Notes: generated from the letters alone by a model not told the origin. A DNA stretch of 6,153 nt from an uncultured Butyricicoccus sp. (GCA_900555465.1 USLE01000087.1:1-6153); one strand, 5' to 3'; positions 1-5,659 are shown, counted from the first letter of the stretch. Translations and numbers: made by a program.

Positions 1-35
1 GCCGTGTACCGAATACGGCGTGAAAGGGTTATGCA

Positions 36-920
36 ATGTTTGGCTTTATCCGTCCGGTGAAGCCCGAGCTGCGGGTCAAGGAGGCCGACCGGTTCCAGCA
101 GGTCTACTGCGGCCTGTGCCACGCGATCCGCACGCGGTACGGCCGGTTCTATACCTTTTTCCTCAGCTACGACATGACCTTTTTCGCGCTTGTCGCGGGC
201 TGCGGCGAAAGCGATACCGCGCCGCCCTGCATGAAGCGGTGCGACGCGCATCCGGTCACCAAGCGCCCCTGCGCGCAGGCGGATGCGGCGCTCGAAACGG
301 CGGCGGACGTGAGCGTGCTGCTCACCTACCACAAGATCCGCGACAGCCTTGCGGACGAAAAGGGCGCAAAGCGCGCGCTGGCCGCTGTGCTGTGCCGGCT
401 GGGAAAGCGCGGCTACGAGCGGGCGCGGGCGCGCCTGCCGGAAGCGGACGCGGAGATGGTGCAGGCGCTTGCCGACCTGCAAACACTCGAGCGGGAAAAA
501 TGCGCGTCAATGGACCGCGCGGCGGATGCTTCGGCGCGCATGACCGAGGCGGTCGTCCCGCGCACCGGGGACGCGCGCGAGCGCGTGCTGCGCCAGATGT
601 TCTACCACATCGGGCGTTGGGTCTACCTGCTGGACGCGGCGCAGGACGTAAAAGAGGACATGGAGCAGGATAATTACAATCCGGTCGTGCTGCGCTACGG
701 GCTGCGCACGCCGGACATCACAGAGATAAAACAGCCGCTCGAGCGCACGCTGGAGCGGTCGCTCGCGGACATCTGCATGGCCTTCGACCTGCTGGATGCG
801 AAGCGGGACGCGGACCTGATCCGCAATATTATTTTTCTGGGTATGCCGCTGGCCACGAGACAGGTGCTGGACGGAACCTACCAAACGAACGGAGGATGGG
901 GCAGACATGGATCCCTATAA
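36..920 (+). CDS. DUF5685 family protein
   Basis: This 294-residue protein resembles the uncharacterised DUF5685 family of Clostridia, whose members typically open with an MFG(Y/F)-(V/I)RP-x-KPEL-type start followed by YCGLC. Here the start reads MFGFIRPVKPEL, with Cys25-x2-Cys28, then an aromatic LSYDMTF segment (43-49) and a second cysteine cluster at Cys65, Cys69 and Cys79. A helix near 197-216 carries regularly spaced acids (D200, D204, D208, D212) and ends in NYNP, a pattern also typical of the family as I recall it. No signal peptide or clear membrane segment is visible. The ATG is preceded by AAAGGG at 23-28, seven bases upstream, and fits the family N-terminus exactly. The 3' end overlaps the J-domain gene by 14 bases, so the two are probably translated together. 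The function is unknown. The cysteines could bind a metal, which is inference only. Confidence 0.83.
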   Translation: MFGFIRPVKPELRVKEADRFQQVYCGLCHAIRTRYGRFYTFFLSYDMTFFALVAGCGESDTAPPCMKRCDAHPVTKRPCAQADAALETAADVSVLLTYHKIRDSLADEKGAKRALAAVLCRLGKRGYERARARLPEADAEMVQALADLQTLEREKCASMDRAADASARMTEAVVPRTGDARERVLRQMFYHIGRWVYLLDAAQDVKEDMEQDNYNPVVLRYGLRTPDITEIKQPLERTLERSLADICMAFDLLDAKRDADLIRNIIFLGMPLATRQVLDGTYQTNGGWGRHGSL

Positions 921-1539
921 GGTGCTGGGCGTCACGCCACAGACAAGCGACGACGACGTCAAGCGCGCTTACCGCGAGCTGGCGCGCAAGTATCATCCAG
1001 ACAACTATATCAACAATCCGCTCGCTGACCTCGCGGAAGCCCGCATGAAGGAGATCAACGAGGCCTACGACATGATCATGAACGAGCGCGCGGGCAAGTC
1101 CGCGGGCGGTGCGTCCGGCGGCGGGCAGCAGTATGGCGGACAGCAGTACGGCGGACAATACGGCGGCGCGCAGCAGCGCGCCTATTCCGGGCCGAACGCC
1201 GCGCTGTACAGCCAGGTGCGTCAGGCGATCAATCAGGGCAACCTCGGCATGGCCGAGCAGCTTTTGCAGCGCGCAAACGGCCGGGACGCCGAGTGGTTCT
1301 ACCTGATGGGCACGGTGTATTACCGCAAGGGCTGGTATGACGAGGCAGCGCGTTCCTATACGCAGGCGTGCCAGATGGACCCGTCCAACATGGAATACCG
1401 CACCGCGCTCAACAACCTCAATATGTCGGGCGGCTACGGCGGCTATCGACCCATGCAGGAGGCCAATATGTGCGACTTCTGCCTGCAGCTGGCGATCTGC
1501 AACTGCTGCCTGAACTCCTGCTGCAACGCAGGCTGCTGA
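907..1539 (+). CDS. J-domain protein with TPR-like region and Cys-rich tail
   Basis: This is a 210-residue DnaJ-like co-chaperone candidate. Residues 1-60 form a J-domain with the diagnostic His30-Pro31-Asp32, preceded by the usual helix II (VKRAYRELARKY), so it should stimulate an Hsp70/DnaK ATPase. A Gly/Gln/Tyr-rich linker follows (about 65-95), including tandem QQYGG repeats. Residues 100-171 look like a TPR-type helical repeat (W/Y-L-x-G-x2-Y-Y pattern near 130-139, then DEAARSYTQACQMDP). The tail from 188 carries eight cysteines (189, 192, 198, 200, 201, 205, 206, 210), unlike the zinc-finger spacing CxxCxGxG of true DnaJ, so this is a type III J-protein and not DnaJ. GGAGG at 891-895 serves the ATG, 11 bases away. 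It overlaps the DUF5685 gene and is followed one base later by a membrane protein gene. The client is unknown, and the tail may bind metal or be lipid-modified (inference). Confidence 0.9.
   Translation: MDPYKVLGVTPQTSDDDVKRAYRELARKYHPDNYINNPLADLAEARMKEINEAYDMIMNERAGKSAGGASGGGQQYGGQQYGGQYGGAQQRAYSGPNAALYSQVRQAINQGNLGMAEQLLQRANGRDAEWFYLMGTVYYRKGWYDEAARSYTQACQMDPSNMEYRTALNNLNMSGGYGGYRPMQEANMCDFCLQLAICNCCLNSCCNAGC
1126..1167 (+). repeat. In-frame 15-base tandem repeat encoding QQYGG
   Basis: Two near-identical 15-base units (CAGCAGTAYGGCGGA) and a shorter third unit lacking one CAG codon encode QQYGG-QQYGG-QYGG at residues 74-87 of the J-domain protein. They lie in the flexible linker between the J-domain and the helical repeat region. 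The units differ by one synonymous base (TAT/TAC). Such repeats may vary in copy number between strains by slippage (inference), which would only change linker length. Confidence 0.85.
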
Positions 1540-1540
1540 T

Positions 1541-2047
1541 ATGAATGCGAAAGAAATTGCGCGCGGCGGGCTGTTGGCCGCTGCCGCTGTCGCGCTTCTG
1601 TATGTTGGCGGCGCCGCGCCCTATATCGGTCCCGCGGCGTGCATCGTAGCGGGCGTGGCCTCGGCTGTGCCGCTGCTGCGGCGCGCACGGCTGAAAACGG
1701 CGGTGCTGCTGTATGCGGCAACGTCGATACTGGGTGCGCTCATCGCGCCGCGGAAAAGCCTGGTCGCGGCCTATGCGCTGCTGACCGGCTTATATCCTAT
1801 TGTAAAATTCTGCGTGGAATGTTACCTGCCGCGCCGCGTCCAGACCGGCGTCAAGCTGGCCTATTTTAACGCAGTGCTGGTTGCTGCGGCCGCGGTGGTG
1901 GCAGCAGGGCTGTTCCCGCAGATCGCCATGCCCGGCTTTGGGACGCTGGCGGTTTTGTGGGCTGCGGCCAATATCGGATTTATCATTTATGACGTGGCGC
2001 TGTCACGGCTGATCGCAATGCTGCGCAGAAGCCTGCCGCCCGACTGA
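1541..2047 (+). CDS. Small polytopic membrane protein, unknown function
   Basis: This 168-residue, Ala/Leu/Val-rich protein has five or six probable transmembrane helices (about 8-27, 29-46, 52-68, 73-93, 103-125 and 132-155) and basic patches between them (RRAR at 47-50, RRSL near the C-terminus). The opening MNAKEIARGGLLAAAAVALLY and the central LLTGLYPIVK and KLAYFN stretches remind me of an uncharacterised clostridial membrane family that superficially resembles the S components of ECF transporters. No substrate can be named. The ATG lies one base after the TGA of the J-protein gene, and no Shine-Dalgarno sequence is visible in the preceding 20 bases, so translation probably depends on reinitiation by ribosomes finishing the upstream gene. 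Its tight linkage suggests a shared job with the two upstream genes at the membrane, which is inference. Confidence 0.75.
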   Translation: MNAKEIARGGLLAAAAVALLYVGGAAPYIGPAACIVAGVASAVPLLRRARLKTAVLLYAATSILGALIAPRKSLVAAYALLTGLYPIVKFCVECYLPRRVQTGVKLAYFNAVLVAAAAVVAAGLFPQIAMPGFGTLAVLWAAANIGFIIYDVALSRLIAMLRRSLPPD

Positions 2048-2065
2048 AAAAGGGGAACGAACAAC

Positions 2066-2941
2066 ATGAAGAGTATGACCGGTTACGGCCGCGCCAAGGA
2101 AGAGCTGAACGGCCGCACGATCACGGTCGAGCTGCGCGCGGTCAACCACCGCTATCTGGACTGCACGGTCAAGGCGCCGCGCCAGTATGGTTTTCTGGAT
2201 GATGCGGTTAAAAAGGCCGCGGCGGCGCGCATCGCGCGCGGCAAGGTGGAGATCTTCGTCGGCGTGGAGACCGAGGAGGGCGGCGATGTTGCCGTCACGG
2301 TCAACCACGCGCTGGCAAAGCGCTATCTGGACGCGCTGCACGACCTGAGCGAGACCTACGGCCTGCGGGACGATGTGACCGTCGCGGTGCTGGCCAAGAT
2401 GCCGGACGTGCTGGGCTCGGAGCGCATCGAGCAGGACGCGGACGAGATGATCCGCGACGTGACCGCGGTGTTTCAGAAGGCCTGCGACGGCTTTGACGAG
2501 ATGCGTCTGCGCGAGGGCGAAAAGCTCGCGGACGATGTCTGCAGCCGCTGCGCCGCGATCGAGCGCATGGTGGGCGAGGTGGAAACGCGTTCGCCCGAGC
2601 GCGTCAGGGAGTACCGCGAAAAGCTGCTCGCGCGCATGCAGGAGGTGCTGGCGGACACCAGCATTGACGAGACCCGCATCCTGACCGAGGCGGCGATCTA
2701 CGCGGACAAGACCGCGGTGGACGAGGAGACCGTCCGCCTGCGCAGCCATCTGCACCAGATGGACGGCATGCTGAAAGAGACCCAGCCGGTCGGCCGCAAG
2801 CTGGACTTCCTCGTACAGGAGATGAACCGCGAGGCCAATACGATCGGCTCCAAGGCGAACGATGTGGATATGGCGCGCATCGTGGTGGATATCAAGAGCG
2901 AGATCGAGAAGATCCGCGAGCAGATCCAGAACATTGAGTAA
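2066..2941 (+). CDS. yicC: YicC/YloC family endoribonuclease
   Basis: This 291-residue protein is a full-length member of the YicC family (YloC in Bacillus subtilis), cytoplasmic endoribonucleases; E. coli YicC is linked to turnover of the small RNA RyhB. The N-terminal domain shows the signature start [10 protein letters not shown], then AVNHRYLD at 25-32 and RGKVEIFV at 58-65. The C-terminal DUF1732 part carries [13 protein letters not shown] at 251-263, followed by a charged helix ending IREQIQNIE. The ATG is set by AGGGGA at 2051-2056, nine bases upstream, and matches the family N-terminus. It is followed after 20 bases by remA, the same order as yloC-remA in Bacillus. I see no truncation or missing motif. 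Confidence 0.95.
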   Translation: MKSMTGYGRAKEELNGRTITVELRAVNHRYLDCTVKAPRQYGFLDDAVKKAAAARIARGKVEIFVGVETEEGGDVAVTVNHALAKRYLDALHDLSETYGLRDDVTVAVLAKMPDVLGSERIEQDADEMIRDVTAVFQKACDGFDEMRLREGEKLADDVCSRCAAIERMVGEVETRSPERVREYREKLLARMQEVLADTSIDETRILTEAAIYADKTAVDEETVRLRSHLHQMDGMLKETQPVGRKLDFLVQEMNREANTIGSKANDVDMARIVVDIKSEIEKIREQIQNIE

Positions 2942-2961
2942 GCAGTAAGGGGGCGGCACGG

Positions 2962-3225
2962 GTGAAACTCATCAATATCGGGTTCGGCAACATGGTGGCT
3001 TCGTCGCGGCTGATCGCAATCGTCAGCCCGGAGTCCGCGCCGGTCAAGCGCACCGTGCAGGAGGCGCGCGACCGCGGCATGGTGATTGACGGCACCTACG
3101 GCCGCCGCACCCGTGCGGTGCTCATCATGGACAGCGACCATGTGGTGCTGAGCGCGCTGCAGCCGGAGACCGTCGCCGCGCGCTTTGCGGGCGACAGCGA
3201 GGAAGGAGAGACCGAGGATGCGTAA
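2962..3225 (+). CDS. remA: RemA (DUF370) DNA-binding regulator
   Basis: This 87-residue protein matches RemA over nearly its whole length: KLINIGFGN at the N-terminus, [11 protein letters not shown] (20-30), [19 protein letters not shown] (35-53) and [18 protein letters not shown]. In Bacillus RemA activates biofilm matrix and osmoprotection genes and assembles into a DNA-wrapping ring. The arginines reported as important there (Arg18, Arg50, Arg51, from memory) correspond to Arg16, Arg48 and Arg49 here. The start is GTG, preceded by AAGGGGG at 2947-2953 about eight bases upstream, and no in-frame ATG near the start fits the family. The acidic tail ([11 protein letters not shown]) is the least conserved part. 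Its stop codon overlaps the start of gmk by 8 bases, indicating translational coupling. Target genes in this organism cannot be told from the window. Confidence 0.94.
   Translation: MKLINIGFGNMVASSRLIAIVSPESAPVKRTVQEARDRGMVIDGTYGRRTRAVLIMDSDHVVLSALQPETVAARFAGDSEEGETEDA
3201..3208 (+). promoter_or_regulatory. Ribosome binding site that fixes the gmk start
   Basis: GGAAGGAG sits nine bases before the ATG at 3218 and within the last codons of remA. An in-frame ATG at 3185 would add 11 residues ([11 protein letters not shown]) with no comparable site upstream and no counterpart in guanylate kinases, so 3218 is the better start. Confidence 0.8.
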
Positions 3226-3781
3226 AGGAACGTTATATGTATTCACCGGCCCGTCCGGTGCGGGCAAGGGCACGCTGCTGGGCCTGCTGCGCGAGCAGGA
3301 CGACAGGCTGTTCTACTCGATCTCCGCGACCACGCGCGCGCCGCGCCCGGGCGAGACCGACGGCGTGCAGTATTACTTCCTCACCAAGGCGGATTTTGAG
3401 GAAAAGATCGCGCAGAACGCATTTTTGGAGCACGCGCGCTATGTGGACAATTACTACGGCACGCTCGAAGCGCCGGTGAACGAAAAGCTGGACGAGGGGT
3501 ATGATGTCATCCTCGAGATCGAGGTGCAGGGCGCGATGCAGGTGCACGAAAAGCGCCCGGACGCGGTGATGGTGTTCATCGCGCCGCCGTCCTTCGAGGA
3601 GCTCGCCGCGCGCCTGCGCGGCCGCGGCACCGAGGACGAGGAAAAGGTGCAAAAGCGCCTTGAGACCGCAAAAGAGGAGCTCAAGCACCAGGATAAGTTC
3701 GATTACGTTGTGGTCAACGACGAGATCGACCGCGCGGTGCGCGAGATCCAGGGGATCCTCGCCGCGCGGCGTGAGGACTGA
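3218..3781 (+). CDS. gmk: Guanylate kinase
   Basis: Guanylate kinase phosphorylates GMP to GDP with ATP in the cytoplasm, the essential step between GMP and GTP/dGTP. The protein is 187 residues from the chosen ATG, close to the usual bacterial length of about 190-207. The P-loop is GPSGAGKGT at 11-19. The GMP-binding region shows Ser36, TTRAPRPGE (38-46, with Arg40 and Arg43) and Tyr52, then Glu71 and Tyr80 in the [14 protein letters not shown] segment. ILEIEVQGA follows, and the lid contains RLRGRGTED. All expected functional residues are present. The gene overlaps remA by 8 bases and is followed by a perfect palindrome that probably ends or reduces transcription. Firmicute Gmk is a known target of (p)ppGpp inhibition; nothing in this window shows whether that holds here. 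Confidence 0.97.
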   Translation: MRKGTLYVFTGPSGAGKGTLLGLLREQDDRLFYSISATTRAPRPGETDGVQYYFLTKADFEEKIAQNAFLEHARYVDNYYGTLEAPVNEKLDEGYDVILEIEVQGAMQVHEKRPDAVMVFIAPPSFEELAARLRGRGTEDEEKVQKRLETAKEELKHQDKFDYVVVNDEIDRAVREIQGILAARRED

Positions 3782-3797
3782 TTTTGGGCGCGAAGCG

Positions 3798-3803
3798 TAT
3801 AAT
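3798..3803 (+). promoter_or_regulatory. Candidate -10 box upstream of the rpoZ leader
   Basis: A perfect TATAAT lies 17 bases after the gmk stop, in the AT-rich start of the intergenic region. No TTGACA-like hexamer is found 16-18 bases upstream (3775-3780 reads GGACTG) and there is no extended TG motif, so the call rests on the -10 alone. If used, transcription would begin near 3810, giving an rpoZ leader of roughly 240 bases that contains all the stem-loops. Confidence 0.4.
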
Positions 3804-3809
3804 AGAATA

Positions 3810-3833
3810 AAAATTGCGGTATACCGCAATTTT
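3810..3833 (+). terminator. Perfect 24-bp palindrome after gmk, probable terminator
   Basis: Left arm AAAATTGCGGTA is followed directly by its exact reverse complement TACCGCAATTTT. As RNA it forms a stem with a GC core (GCGG/CCGC), an A-tract before and a short U-tract (UUUU) in the 3' arm, placed 28 bases after the gmk stop, so an intrinsic terminator active in either direction is the simplest reading. The U-tract is short and the following bases are ATAAAAA, so termination may be partial. A dimeric-protein operator is the alternative, especially as it would fall right at the start site of the candidate promoter. Confidence 0.6.
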
Positions 3834-3910
3834 ATAAAAACCGGGAGCACAAGGTGAATTGGTCGTAGACCAAGAGAAGGCGGCCTGGGCCGCGTATCAC
3901 GGTTTTTATA
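3833..3910 (+). ncRNA. Branched stem-loop domain in the rpoZ leader
   Basis: An 11-bp perfect outer helix pairs TATAAAAACCG (3833-3843) with CGGTTTTTATA (3900-3910). It encloses two small hairpins: TTGGTC-GTA-GACCAA at 3859-3873 and GCGGC-CTGG-GCCGC at 3880-3893. GTGA at 3854-3857 can also pair with TCAC at 3897-3900, closing a three-way junction. This layout resembles a structured regulatory RNA domain. The UUUUU at 3903-3907 after a CCG/CGG stem means it could also act as an attenuator. I do not recognise the consensus of a known riboswitch class in it. Confidence 0.55.
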
Positions 3911-3920
3911 CCAGTGCGGC

Positions 3921-3947
3921 GCAAAGTTTCGCGTGTCGGAACTTTGC
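3921..3947 (+). ncRNA. Hairpin in the rpoZ leader
   Basis: GCAAAGTTTCG (3921-3931) pairs with CGGAACTTTGC (3937-3947) through 11 base pairs, one of them G-U, closing a five-base loop CGTGT. No U-run follows, so this is not a terminator. It is the third structured element of the gmk-rpoZ intergenic region. Confidence 0.6.
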
Positions 3948-3955
3948 ATAGCTTG

Positions 3956-3987
3956 GGACGCATCCGCGCCTTTGGTGCGGTGCGTTC
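3956..3987 (+). ncRNA. Long GC-rich hairpin in the rpoZ leader
   Basis: Bases 3956-3970 pair with 3974-3987 across a TTT loop. The core is ACGCA/TGCGT and CCGCGCC/GGTGCGG, with one unpaired T at 3963 and two G-U pairs. The compensating G-U pairs suggest an RNA structure and not a DNA palindrome. There is no U-tract downstream. Confidence 0.6.
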
Positions 3988-3990
3988 ATC

Positions 3991-4016
3991 TCGATCGAAA
4001 CTGTAGTTTCGATCGA
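3991..4016 (+). ncRNA. Long perfect inverted repeat just upstream of rpoZ
   Basis: TCGATCGAAACT (3991-4002) and AGTTTCGATCGA (4005-4016) are exact reverse complements separated by two bases, giving an 11-bp stem with a TGTA tetraloop, or 12 bp with a two-base loop. It ends 19 bases before the AAGGAG ribosome binding site (4036-4041). Lacking a U-run, it is not a typical terminator. It may be the last hairpin of a structured leader, an mRNA stabiliser or processing site, or an operator for a dimeric protein, since each arm itself contains the palindrome TCGATCGA. Confidence 0.6.
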
Positions 4017-4052
4017 AGAATACTAAGGGTAATATAAGGAGATTGGATTACA

Positions 4053-4439
4053 ATGCTGAAACCTTCCATGCAGGATTTGATGAAACGTGTGGGCAACCGC
4101 TATCTGCTGGTCAATCTGGCTGCGCAGCGCGCCCGCGACATTGCCGATCAGGCCGAGGAGACCGGCGAGCAGCTGCCGGATAAGGCGGTCAAGCTGGCGC
4201 TGGACGAGATCGCGGACGGCGAGATCGTCTATCGTCCCGGCCCGCGCACCGAGCCGGTGATCGTGCAGAACAACCCGATCGCCGCTGCGATGGTGGACGT
4301 GGACGACTCGGTCGTGATGGACGAGGACGAGCAGCATGAGGCTGCTGCGGACGAGGAGAACGAGGACGAAGACCACCGCATCGACGAGTTCGACGATCAC
4401 GAGCTGGACGACGGCGACGTGCCGGAAGAGGACCGGTAA
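4053..4439 (+). CDS. rpoZ: RNA polymerase omega subunit with acidic C-terminal extension
   Basis: Omega binds the beta-prime subunit and helps RNA polymerase assemble. The N-terminal domain is standard: MLKPSMQDLM, then VGNRYLLVNLAAQRARDIA (13-31) and KAVKLALDEIADGEI (44-58), matching the NR(Y/F)-x-LV-x3-A-x-RAR and A-x2-EI-x2-G motifs. The protein is 128 residues, while Firmicute omegas are usually about 65-75. The extra part from about 80 is a low-complexity acidic tail: I count 26 Asp/Glu among the last 49 residues, with few hydrophobic residues. AAGGAG at 4036-4041 lies 11 bases before the ATG. A long structured leader precedes the gene, and coaBC starts three bases after its stop. The tail is probably disordered, and its role is unknown. 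Confidence 0.95.
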   Translation: MLKPSMQDLMKRVGNRYLLVNLAAQRARDIADQAEETGEQLPDKAVKLALDEIADGEIVYRPGPRTEPVIVQNNPIAAAMVDVDDSVVMDEDEQHEAAADEENEDEDHRIDEFDDHELDDGDVPEEDR

Positions 4440-4442
4440 GCG

Positions 4443-5648
4443 ATGCGTTTGGCAGGAAAAACGGTCGTCCTGTGCGTCACGGGCGGCATCGCAGCCTACA
4501 AGGCCGCGGACCTGACCAGCAAGCTGCGTCAGGCCGGGGCGGCCGTGCGCGTGCTGATGACCGAATCGGCCACGCAGTTCATCTCTCCGATGACGTTCGA
4601 GACGCTGTCCGGCTACCGCACGGTGGTGGATACGTTCGACCGCAACTTCGCGTGGGAGGTCGAGCATATCTCGCTGGCCAAGGCCGCGGACGTGTTCGTG
4701 ATCGCGCCCGCGACCGCGAATGTGATCGCCAAGGCGGCGCATGGCATCGCGGACGACATGGTGACGACCACGCTGCTTGCAACCAAGGCGCCGGTCGTGG
4801 TCGCGCCGGCGATGAACACCGGCATGTATGACAACCCGGTGACCCAGCAGAATTTACAGACCCTGCGCGAGCGGGGCTTCCATATCGTTGATCCCGCGGC
4901 GGGGCATCTCGCCTGCGGCGACACCGGACGCGGCAAGCTGCCGGACACGCCCACGCTCATGCACGGCATCGAAAAGGCGCTCACCCCGCAGGACCTGCGC
5001 GGCCAGCGCATTCTGGTGACCGCCGGGCCGACGCAGGAGGCGATGGACCCGGTGCGCTTCCTGTCCAACCACTCGACGGGCAAGATGGGCTATGCGATCG
5101 CGGCGCGCGCAGCCATGCGCGGCGCGGAGGTGACGCTGGTCTCCGGCCCGACCGCGCTGGCGGCACCCGAGGGCGTGCAGCGGGTGGACATTATCTCCGC
5201 GCGCGATATGTACGACGCGGTGATCTCCCGCGCGGACCGGCAGGATATGATCATCAAGGCGGCTGCGGTGGGCGACTACCGTCCGGCGGAGACCGCGCCG
5301 GAAAAGCTCAAAAAGGGCGACGGCGAGCTGACCGTCGCACTGGCGCGCAATCCGGATATTCTGGCCGAGCTGGGGCGGCGCAAGCACCCCGGCCAGCTGC
5401 TGTGCGGGTTTGCGATGGAGACGCAGAACCTGCTGGACAACGCGGCGGATAAGCTGCGCCGCAAAAACTGCGATATGCTGGTGGCGAACTCGCTGCGCGA
5501 CAAGGGCGCGGGCTTCGGCACGGATACCAACGTCGCAACGCTCCTGTTTGCGGACGGACGGCGGGAAACGCCGCCGCTGATGAGCAAGGAGGACCTTGCG
5601 GATATCATTCTGGACCGCCTGCTGGCAATGCAGCAGTCCGGCCAGTAA
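4443..5648 (+). CDS. coaBC: Bifunctional CoaBC (phosphopantothenoylcysteine synthetase/decarboxylase)
   Basis: This 401-residue enzyme carries out two consecutive coenzyme A steps in the cytoplasm: CTP-dependent joining of cysteine to 4'-phosphopantothenate (CoaB) and FMN-dependent decarboxylation to 4'-phosphopantetheine (CoaC). The CoaC half (1 to about 180) has VTGGIAAYKA at 12-21, catalytic His75 in HISLAKAAD, Asn125 in PAMNTGMYDNP and Cys158 in ACGDTGRGKL, at the same numbers as in E. coli. The CoaB half has VTAGPTQE (192-199), SNHSTGKMG (208-216, Asn209 matching E. coli Asn210), KAAAVGDYRP (272-281) and EKLKK (287-291), the region of E. coli Lys289. Length is normal. The ATG follows the rpoZ stop by three bases, and its GGAAGAGGA site (4424-4432) lies inside the last acidic codons of rpoZ, so the two are co-transcribed. 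Confidence 0.97.
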   Translation: MRLAGKTVVLCVTGGIAAYKAADLTSKLRQAGAAVRVLMTESATQFISPMTFETLSGYRTVVDTFDRNFAWEVEHISLAKAADVFVIAPATANVIAKAAHGIADDMVTTTLLATKAPVVVAPAMNTGMYDNPVTQQNLQTLRERGFHIVDPAAGHLACGDTGRGKLPDTPTLMHGIEKALTPQDLRGQRILVTAGPTQEAMDPVRFLSNHSTGKMGYAIAARAAMRGAEVTLVSGPTALAAPEGVQRVDIISARDMYDAVISRADRQDMIIKAAAVGDYRPAETAPEKLKKGDGELTVALARNPDILAELGRRKHPGQLLCGFAMETQNLLDNAADKLRRKNCDMLVANSLRDKGAGFGTDTNVATLLFADGRRETPPLMSKEDLADIILDRLLAMQQSGQ

Positions 5649-5659
5649 ATTACAGAAAG

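Noticed and set aside
1..23. Short inverted repeat (GCCGTGT/ATACGGC) and a possible end of an upstream gene at TGA 21-23
   Set aside because: The stem is only 7 bp with a G-U pair and no U-run, and seven codons are too few to identify any gene running in from the left.
20..673. Overlapping 217-residue plus-strand frame inside the DUF5685 gene
   Set aside because: It has a low-complexity Arg/Gly/Ala composition typical of a frame-shifted GC-rich gene; the frame starting at 36 gives a recognisable family protein.
2003..2959. Long minus-strand open frame opposite yicC (318 residues)
   Set aside because: It mirrors yicC in a GC-rich genome, where antisense frames stay open by codon bias. Its translation is His/Arg/Leu-rich, with no recognisable domain.
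3185..3217. Upstream in-frame ATG that would lengthen guanylate kinase by 11 residues
   Set aside because: It lacks a ribosome binding site, overlaps remA far more deeply, and the added basic residues have no match in the family; the ATG at 3218 has GGAAGGAG at ideal spacing.
3844..3900. Possible known riboswitch (c-di-GMP-I, ZTP) because of GCACAAGG and GCCTGGGC fragments
   Set aside because: The short matches are not in the right order or structural context, and other invariant bases of those classes are missing, so I left the class unassigned.
3233..3949. Minus-strand open frame opposite gmk and the intergenic region
   Set aside because: It is mostly the shadow of gmk, runs through the hairpin region, and has no domain signature or credible ribosome binding site.
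3844..4016. Possible tRNA or tRNA-like gene in the hairpin-rich region
   Set aside because: No T-loop consensus (GGTTCGAATCC type), no acceptor/CCA end and no cloverleaf spacing can be drawn.
4023..4742. Minus-strand open frame opposite rpoZ and the start of coaBC
   Set aside because: Its His/Val/Leu-rich composition is the complement of the acidic rpoZ codons; both overlapped genes are certain.
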